From positions 1 to 5,383 of the forward strand of contig CAMNDA010000199.1 of assembly GCA_946534745.1 (NCBI GenBank): DNA of 5,383 nucleotides. Reading direction: 5' to 3'. A model generated the notes under the pieces. The model was given only the letters and a program-made list of their open reading frames with translations. It did no database searches and was not told the origin of the DNA. The first letter of the stretch is position 1. Each line of letters starts with the position of its first letter. Of this stretch, positions 1 to 4,573 are shown in pieces. A program made the translations under genes and the position numbers. This stretch comes from an uncultured Verrucomicrobiota bacterium. Its GTDB lineage: Bacteria; Verrucomicrobiota; Kiritimatiellia; RFP12; UBA3636.

Positions 1-273
1 GTCTTCAAGGTCCCCGGCAAGAAGGACCTCTACATCGCGCTCGGCGACCGCTGGCTCCCGCGCGACATGGACCGCCCCTACGAGGTCACGCACGCCTTCT
101 TCGAGTCCTGTTTCGGCGAACGAAACGAGGACGCGGTACGCGCGTGGAACGCCCTCCCGCCCCCCGGCGGCAACACGGGCATCGCGGACTACGTATGGCT
201 CCCCTTCCGCTTCGACGGCGAGATGGGCTGCCTCGACTGGCGCGACGCCTGGTCGCCCGCGGACTTCGACTAG
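1..273 (+). CDS. C-terminal fragment of a GH43-like glycoside hydrolase (5' end outside window)
   Basis: The reading frame is open from the window edge and ends at TAG 271-273, giving the last 90 residues of a protein. What is visible is the closing strand of a five-bladed beta-propeller glycosidase. An aromatic 'YIALGDRW' segment (residues 11-18) is followed, after about 40 residues, by 'DYVWLPFRFDG', and the protein ends in a Trp-rich 'CLDWRDAW'. GH43-type enzymes commonly close with a 'GDRW...YVWLP' pattern, which I recognise by eye. The stretch between the two motifs (about residues 23-62) is longer than I would expect and may be a lineage insertion. No catalytic residue falls in the window, so substrate and subfamily cannot be given; presence of a signal peptide is unknown. 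It converges on another GH43 gene, so the two may belong to one hemicellulose-degradation locus, although they cannot share a transcript. Confidence 0.72.
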   Translation, partial: VFKVPGKKDLYIALGDRWLPRDMDRPYEVTHAFFESCFGERNEDAVRAWNALPPPGGNTGIADYVWLPFRFDGEMGCLDWRDAWSPADFD

Positions 274-283
274 CGCGTCGCGC
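240..283. terminator. 16-pair hairpin across the overlapping convergent stop codons; possible bidirectional terminator
   Basis: Bases 240-248 (GCGCGACGC) are an exact inverted repeat of 275-283 (GCGTCGCGC). Inside them 249-255 (CTGGTCG) pairs with 267-273 (CGACTAG) through six Watson-Crick pairs and one G.T. Only C274 is unpaired, so the arms form one nearly continuous stem with an 11-base loop at 256-266. The two stop codons (CTAG, 270-273) lie in the stem. Its place between two convergent genes suits a terminator working in both directions. Neither flank has a T-tract, so it is not a classical intrinsic terminator. Confidence 0.45.
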
Positions 284-1868
284 GGTACGCGAACGAGCGG
301 AAGTCGGCGGGGATGCGCCGGCCGGCGAGGTCCACGCACGACATCCCGACGAACGGGCCGGTGTGGCCGTCGGTCTTCATCTCGCGGTAGGCCTCGTCGC
401 AGAGGTGCGAGCCGTCGAGATCGCCGCAGACATCGGTCCAGACCGCGCCGTCGAGCGAATACGAGAAGCGCAGCCTGAAAACGTCCTTGCGGACGCGCAG
501 GAGGACGCGGGTCGCGCCGCCGAGCGGAACGAACCCGCCGGGGACGGGCTCGGAGAACTCGCGGTTGCTGCGCACGGAGAGGCGAAGGACGTTCTGCGCC
601 GACTCCTCGTCGCGCGTGAGGTGGAGGAAGAAGAAGTTGGACGCGTCGTACATGAGCATCAGCCCGGCCATCTGCTGGAAGCTTTCCGGCGCGAACTCGA
701 GCTCCGTCTCCGCCTCGCACGCGAAGTGCTGCACGCGGCGGGCGACGAGGCTCTGCCGCTGCCACGAGATCGGCGACTCGCGCCCGTAGAGGCGCAGCCA
801 GCCGGGACGGGCGGCGAGCGAGCCCATCTCGTCGTCGAAGGGCGCGCGCAGCGTCTTGAACGCGGTCGGGAGCGCGGGGGCGTCGAAGACAACGCGCTCC
901 GGCTCGGGCGCGACGGGCGCCTCCGGGAGGTCGACGTCGAACTCGACGGGCGGCACAACGCCCTCGACGCCCTTCATGCGCAGCCAGCCGTCGGAGCTCC
1001 ACTCGACCGGAACGAGCGCGGTCTCGCGGCAGAGCGGGCAGGGCTGCTGCCAGCCGACGGGCACCGGACGTCCGCAGAGGTAGGCGACGAAGAGGTCGCC
1101 CTTCGGGGTGTCGACGAGGCAGCCGTGCCCGGTGCGCTGCAGCGGGCTGGTATGGTCGTGCTTGGCGGTGAGGAGGGGCTGCGGGTCGCTCTCGTAGGGC
1201 CCCCAGACCGACTTCGACCGCGCGAGCTGGACGCCGTGCCAGTAGGCGGTGCCGCCCTCGGCGACCATGAGATAGTAGACGCCGTCGCGCTTGTAGAGGT
1301 GGGGCCCCTCGGTGCCGAGCGCGGGCGTGCCGGTGTAGACGAGCCTCGCGGGGCCGACGAGCCGCTTCTCCGCGACGGAGTACTCCTGCACGACGATGCC
1401 CGCGAAGAGGCGGTGGCCGGGACGGTGGTCCCAGAGCATGTTGCAGACGTACTTGCGGCCGTCGTCGTCGTGGAAGAGCGAGGGGTCGAAGCCGCTCGAG
1501 TTGAGATAGATCGGGTCGCTCCAGTCGCCCGCGGGGTCCTCCGCCGTGACGACGTAGTTGTGGACGTCCTTGTAGGGTCCGCGCGTCTCCTTCGCGTCGG
1601 TGTAGACGAGCCAGAAGAGGCCGTCCGCGTACGTGAGGCACGGCGCCCAGACGCCGCCGGAGTCGGGATCGCCTCGCAGGTCGAGCTGCGAGACGCGGCG
1701 CAGGGGGCTCGGAAGCCGCTCCCAGTGCACGAGGTCGCGCGAGCGGTGCAGCTCGACGCCGGGGAACCACTGGAACGTGGAGTTGGCGAGGTAGAACCAC
1801 TCGCCGACGCGGCAGATCGACGGATCGGGATGGAACCCGGGCAGAATCGGGTTGGCGGCGTGAATCAT
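270..1868 (-). CDS. GH43 beta-xylosidase / alpha-L-arabinofuranosidase (XynB type)
   Basis: This 532-residue enzyme should remove xylose, and possibly arabinofuranose, from the non-reducing ends of xylo-oligosaccharides by inversion. The GH43 propeller fills about residues 1-310. It shows 'NPILPGFHPDPS' with the general base D15, 'SSGFDPS' with the pKa-modulating D128, and 'GTEGPHLYK' with the general acid E187. These lie one residue from the known triad D14/D127/E186 of Selenomonas ruminantium xylosidase, which points to the XynB-like subfamily. R281 in 'CRETA' matches the conserved subsite arginine. Residues of about 330-530 form the C-terminal concanavalin-like beta-sandwich that caps the active site in this subfamily; the length is normal. 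There is no signal peptide, so it is probably cytoplasmic and acts on imported oligosaccharides. The start (ATG at 1868) puts the first motif at the usual distance. No Shine-Dalgarno is visible in the 25 bp after the kinase gene, so expression may depend on readthrough or coupling. Xylosidase versus arabinofuranosidase preference cannot be read from the sequence. Confidence 0.93.
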   Translation of the reverse strand: MIHAANPILPGFHPDPSICRVGEWFYLANSTFQWFPGVELHRSRDLVHWERLPSPLRRVSQLDLRGDPDSGGVWAPCLTYADGLFWLVYTDAKETRGPYKDVHNYVVTAEDPAGDWSDPIYLNSSGFDPSLFHDDDGRKYVCNMLWDHRPGHRLFAGIVVQEYSVAEKRLVGPARLVYTGTPALGTEGPHLYKRDGVYYLMVAEGGTAYWHGVQLARSKSVWGPYESDPQPLLTAKHDHTSPLQRTGHGCLVDTPKGDLFVAYLCGRPVPVGWQQPCPLCRETALVPVEWSSDGWLRMKGVEGVVPPVEFDVDLPEAPVAPEPERVVFDAPALPTAFKTLRAPFDDEMGSLAARPGWLRLYGRESPISWQRQSLVARRVQHFACEAETELEFAPESFQQMAGLMLMYDASNFFFLHLTRDEESAQNVLRLSVRSNREFSEPVPGGFVPLGGATRVLLRVRKDVFRLRFSYSLDGAVWTDVCGDLDGSHLCDEAYREMKTDGHTGPFVGMSCVDLAGRRIPADFRSFAYRATR

Positions 1869-1893
1869 GGCGGGGGAGAAGACGACTCGGCGG

Positions 1894-3564
1894 TCAGTAC
1901 CGCAGTGTGCTGCCGCCGATGTATTCGCGCAGGATGGAGTCGCCGGGAACGGCGGTGGCGGGGATGGGGTGGAAGTTGCGCAGGACGGCCTGCAGGCGCC
2001 GCGCGAGCGGATACTCGGCGTCGCCCGGCTTGATCTCCGCGAGGAGCGCCTCCGCGAACGGCCGCAGGACCGAAAGCTCGTAGTCGAGCGACGTGTTGAA
2101 CGAGACGTCCGCCTCGCCCTGGAACGGGAAGATCCACTTCTCCTCGCCGCGCCGCACCGAAGGCCACATCGAGAGCGTCCGCTTCGCGTCGTGGCCGCGG
2201 AAGAGGTGGTCGCGCACGAGGCGGCGCACGAGGCGGTTGTCGGACGTGGAGAGGATCGTGTCGTCGTCGATCCCGAGCTGCGTGAGCGCCGAGAGGTAGA
2301 TCTTGAAGGTCTGCTCCCTCGGGATGCCCTCGGAGAGGATCGGGTTGAGGGCGTGGATGCCCTCGATGAGCACGACGTCGTCCGGCCCAAGGCGCAGCGA
2401 CTCGTCGGTCCACGTCGGCGCCTTCGCCCGGAAGTCGAAGACGCGGCGCTTCACGGGCCTGCCGGCGATGAGGGCGGCGAGGTCCTTCCGGAGGCCCGCG
2501 ACGTCGACCGCGCGGATGTCCTCGTAGTCGGGCTTGCCGTCGGGGCCGATCGGGTCGTCCTTCTCCGCGACGAAGTAGTCGTCGGTCGAGAGCTGCACCG
2601 GCCGCAGCCCCACCACGCGCAGGTGGATCGCGAGGCGGCGGCAGGAGGTGGTCTTGCCGGCGGAGGACGGCCCGGCGATGAGCACGAGGCGCGGCCTCGG
2701 CTTCCGCGCGGCGATGAGGTCGGCGAGCCGGCTGAAGCCCTTGTCGTGCAGCGCCTCGCCCATCTCCATCACGTCCGCGATGCGGCGCTCGGCGACGGCC
2801 TGGTTGAGCTCGCCCACGCCGTGGACGCCGAGGATGTCGCCCCAGCGCGCGTGCTCGCGGTGGACGCGCATCAGCGCCGGCTGCGGCGCGAAGGGCGCCA
2901 CGCGGCCCGGGTCGGAGCGCGAGGGCATCTGCAGCAGCAGCCCGCCCTCGTAGCGGAAGAGCTCGAAGAGCGAGAGCAGGCCGGCGCGCGGGACGCACGG
3001 CCCCTGGCGCAGGTCGCGGAACGCGCCGCAGCGCACGAGCGGGACGATCGGGTCGTTGCGGTGGCGCAGGAGCCCCACCTTGTCATGCCGGCCCTCGGCC
3101 GCGAACTGCGCGACCGTCTCCTCGTAGCCGCCGAGCTCCTCGACGAACGGCTCGTCCGACGCGGCGATCGCGCGCATCTCCCTCTCGACCGCGGCGCACT
3201 CGCGCGCCGTGGCGGGGCGCTCGGGCGCCTCGTCGCCGTCGCGCAGCGTCGCCCAGACGCCGCAGCCGAGCGAGTGGCGCACGCGCAGGAAGCGGTCCGG
3301 CAGCGCGCGGCGCACGGCCATCGCCAGCAGGAGGCACATCGAGCGGCGCAGGATCGCCCAGCCGTCGTCGTCCGCCGCCGTGAGGCCGCGGACCCGCCCG
3401 CCGACCGCGAGCGGCGTGTTGAGCGAGACGATCTCCCCGCCGGCGATGGCGCCGAGATACGGGAGGCCCTCCGGCGAGCGGGCGGGAAGGACGTCGCGGA
3501 CGGGCGTCCCGGCGTCGACGACGCGGGACTCGCCGGATTCGGAAAGCTGGATGGTGACGGGCAT
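1894..3564 (-). CDS. TGS-domain nucleoside kinase (uridine kinase / phosphoribulokinase-like P-loop kinase)
   Basis: This 556-residue protein has three parts. Residues 1-60 are a TGS-type ubiquitin-like domain ('GTPVRDVLP', then 'GEIVSLNTPL'). Residues of about 65-225 resemble the second additional (SAD) domain of threonyl-tRNA synthetase ('HSLGCGVWATL', 'YEGGLLLQMPS'). Residues of about 290-510 are a PRK/uridine kinase domain. The kinase part has Walker A 'GPSSAGKTT' (298-306), an acceptor-site 'STDDYF' (326-331), 'VLIEGIHALNP' (398-408) and an arginine-rich 'RLVRRLVRDHLFRG' (444-457). The whole length matches the bacterial family often named uridine kinase or nucleoside kinase, presumed to phosphorylate uridine or a similar nucleoside in salvage; the exact substrate of these fused forms is uncertain. 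The ThrRS editing HxxxH motif is not seen where expected (about 70-100), so editing activity is unlikely. ATG 3564 is chosen because an AG-rich ribosome-binding site lies 7 bases upstream and the TGS domain begins at once. It starts 4 bp after the preceding gene's stop. Confidence 0.9.
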   Translation of the reverse strand: MPVTIQLSESGESRVVDAGTPVRDVLPARSPEGLPYLGAIAGGEIVSLNTPLAVGGRVRGLTAADDDGWAILRRSMCLLLAMAVRRALPDRFLRVRHSLGCGVWATLRDGDEAPERPATARECAAVEREMRAIAASDEPFVEELGGYEETVAQFAAEGRHDKVGLLRHRNDPIVPLVRCGAFRDLRQGPCVPRAGLLSLFELFRYEGGLLLQMPSRSDPGRVAPFAPQPALMRVHREHARWGDILGVHGVGELNQAVAERRIADVMEMGEALHDKGFSRLADLIAARKPRPRLVLIAGPSSAGKTTSCRRLAIHLRVVGLRPVQLSTDDYFVAEKDDPIGPDGKPDYEDIRAVDVAGLRKDLAALIAGRPVKRRVFDFRAKAPTWTDESLRLGPDDVVLIEGIHALNPILSEGIPREQTFKIYLSALTQLGIDDDTILSTSDNRLVRRLVRDHLFRGHDAKRTLSMWPSVRRGEEKWIFPFQGEADVSFNTSLDYELSVLRPFAEALLAEIKPGDAEYPLARRLQAVLRNFHPIPATAVPGDSILREYIGGSTLRY

Positions 3565-3568
3565 GGAT

Positions 3569-4483
3569 CTACTCCCCTCCTCCGGGCGGCGGCGGACCGC
3601 GGAAGCCGCCCGGTCCGCGGGGGCCGCGCGGACGGCGCGGGCGCTCCTCGGCGGCCGCGGCCTGCTCGCGCGCGGCGGTAACGTCGAAGCCCTCGGCCTC
3701 GAGGCGGTCGAGGTCGCGGTCGTTGAGCTCGATCGGCAGCGGCGGGCCGCTGTCGTTCACGATGATGTCGACGGCGATGTCGTGCATCCGCTGCTCGCGC
3801 TCCTCGGGCGTGAGCGCGGCCATCTCCTCGGCGTGCTTCCTGCGGCGCTCCTCCATCTCCTTGCGGCGCTCCTCGCGGGCGGCGCGCTTCTCGTCGAGCT
3901 TGCGCCTGGCCTCCTCCCGCTCCTGCTCGAGCTCCCACGGCGTCTTCGTCTGGATCGACGCGAGGTCGACGGGCTTGCCGCCCGGCTGGCCGAAGGTCGT
4001 CACGTCCGCGCAGTTGGTGGTGGCGGGGTTGATCCAGAGCGGCAGCTCCGCCTCGAGGCCGGACTTGGCGAGCGTGACCATCTGGTTCTCCAGGTCGATC
4101 GCGCGGCACTCGAAGCCGTCGAACTCCTGGCCCTCGAAGAGGAAGTAGGGCTTGCCCGACTCGCCGTCCATGAAGCCGACGGCCTTCGTCCCGCGATAGC
4201 GCGAGAGGAGCGTCACCTTCACCTTGTTGAGCCCGGGCGGAATCTTCCAGGGCTCCGGCTCCGGCTCGGGAACGGGGATGCTGTTCGTCATCGCGGCGAG
4301 CTCCTCCGGCGTCGGCCCCTTCGGCGGCGGCGGACCGAACGGCGCCCGCTCGAGGATCGGCCGGTAGCGGTCGCCCGACATCTCCGACGAGGTGACCGCG
4401 CCCGCGCGCGAGGCGCAGAGCACGCAGGCCGCGAGCGCCAGCGCCGCGGCCGCGAAAACGGGGATTCTCGCCTTGTGGATCAT
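3569..4483 (-). CDS. Exported proline-rich protein of unknown function with a possible PilP/GspC-like beta domain
   Basis: I do not recognise a named family for this protein (304 residues from this start). Residues 1-29 look like a Sec signal: 'MIHKAR', an Ala/Leu/Val core, then 'SRAGA' before 'VTSSE'. 'LAAC' at 17-20 could instead be a lipobox. Next come a Pro/Glu-rich stretch (about 50-82, 'APFGPPPPKGP', 'PVPEPEPEPW') and a small globular part (about 86-148, 'VTLLSRYRGTKAVGF... YFLFEGQEFDGFECRAI'). That pattern resembles the PilP/GspC beta domain of type IV pilus and type II secretion systems: inference only. About 183-225 is a highly charged single helix rich in E, R and K. The end (about 281-304) is rich in Pro, Gly and Arg. 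An ATG at 4495 in frame would add four residues (MAPA), but it overlaps a likely -10 box, so the start at 4483 is preferred. It lies 4 bp before the kinase gene and no secretion genes are adjacent. Confidence 0.75.
   Translation of the reverse strand: MIHKARIPVFAAAALALAACVLCASRAGAVTSSEMSGDRYRPILERAPFGPPPPKGPTPEELAAMTNSIPVPEPEPEPWKIPPGLNKVKVTLLSRYRGTKAVGFMDGESGKPYFLFEGQEFDGFECRAIDLENQMVTLAKSGLEAELPLWINPATTNCADVTTFGQPGGKPVDLASIQTKTPWELEQEREEARRKLDEKRAAREERRKEMEERRRKHAEEMAALTPEEREQRMHDIAVDIIVNDSGPPLPIELNDRDLDRLEAEGFDVTAAREQAAAAEERPRRPRGPRGPGGFRGPPPPGGGE
3572..3583 (-). promoter_or_regulatory. Strong Shine-Dalgarno of the kinase gene, embedded in the preceding stop region
   Basis: On the minus strand this reads GGAGGAGGGGAG and ends 7 bases before the ATG at 3564. 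The same bases encode the last Gly-Gly-Gly-Glu of the exported protein, with its TAG directly after. Ribosomes ending the upstream gene therefore stop on the ribosome-binding site, an arrangement typical of translational coupling. This is the only clear Shine-Dalgarno in the window. Confidence 0.75.
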
Positions 4484-4493
4484 CGCGGGGGCC

Positions 4494-4502
4494 ATTCTAT
4501 CA
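4494..4502 (-). promoter_or_regulatory. Extended -10 promoter element before the exported-protein gene
   Basis: The minus strand reads TGATAGAAT, matching the extended -10 pattern TGnTAtAAT at all positions but one (G for T at hexamer position 3). It stands out in a GC-rich, otherwise A/T-poor gap. No good -35 is seen at 16-18 bp; TTGCTG lies 22 bp upstream, which is too far, but extended -10 promoters need a -35 less. A start site about 7 bases downstream (near 4486-4487) would leave only a few bases before the ATG at 4483, so the mRNA would be almost leaderless. No Shine-Dalgarno is visible at a usable distance, which fits. Confidence 0.5.
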
Positions 4503-4508
4503 CAGGAC

Positions 4509-4544
4509 GCCGCCTCCGCGCCAGCAATTTCGCGGAGCGGCGGC
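4509..4544. other. Intergenic hairpin after metG (terminator-like or regulatory)
   Basis: CTCCGCG (4514-4520) and CGCGGAG (4531-4537) are exact 7-bp inverted repeats around a 10-base loop containing AATT. With a 2-base bulge (4538-4539) the stem continues, GCCGC (4509-4513) pairing with GCGGC (4540-4544), for 12 pairs. It lies in the metG/exported-protein gap, just upstream of the -10 element on the minus strand. There is no T-tract after it. It could end or attenuate metG transcription, or be a binding site overlapping the promoter. A second, weaker stem (4544-4549 with 4558-4563, CCTCGG/CCGAGG) lies closer to the metG stop. Confidence 0.35.
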
Positions 4545-4573
4545 CTCGGGACCGCGGCCGAGGGGCGCCCCGT

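Noticed and set aside
144..2033. 629-codon open frame on the plus strand
   Set aside because: It is antisense to the GH43 gene, whose catalytic motifs are unmistakable. The translation is Arg/Ala/Glu/Val-rich low-complexity sequence without domains, as expected for a mirror frame of GC-rich codons.
1869..2390. N-terminal extension of the GH43 frame upstream of the ATG at 1868
   Set aside because: The frame stays open, but it overlaps the kinase C-terminus and gives Ser/Arg-rich sequence. The family motif 'NPILPGFHPDPS' already lies 6 residues after the ATG at 1868.
1867..3681. 604-codon open frame on the plus strand
   Set aside because: It is antisense to the nucleoside kinase. The composition is the same biased Arg/Ala/Glu/Val type with no recognisable motif, so long open frames here reflect few A/T-rich stops.
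2871..4109. 412-codon minus-strand frame overlapping the kinase and exported-protein genes
   Set aside because: Its translation is Arg/Ala/Ser repeats in a shifted frame, with no family motif. The two real genes in the other frame explain the region.
4562..4571. GGGGCGCCCC palindrome just after the metG stop as an intrinsic terminator
   Set aside because: It is only 10 bp with no loop space and no following T-tract on the minus strand; such GC palindromes are common at this composition.
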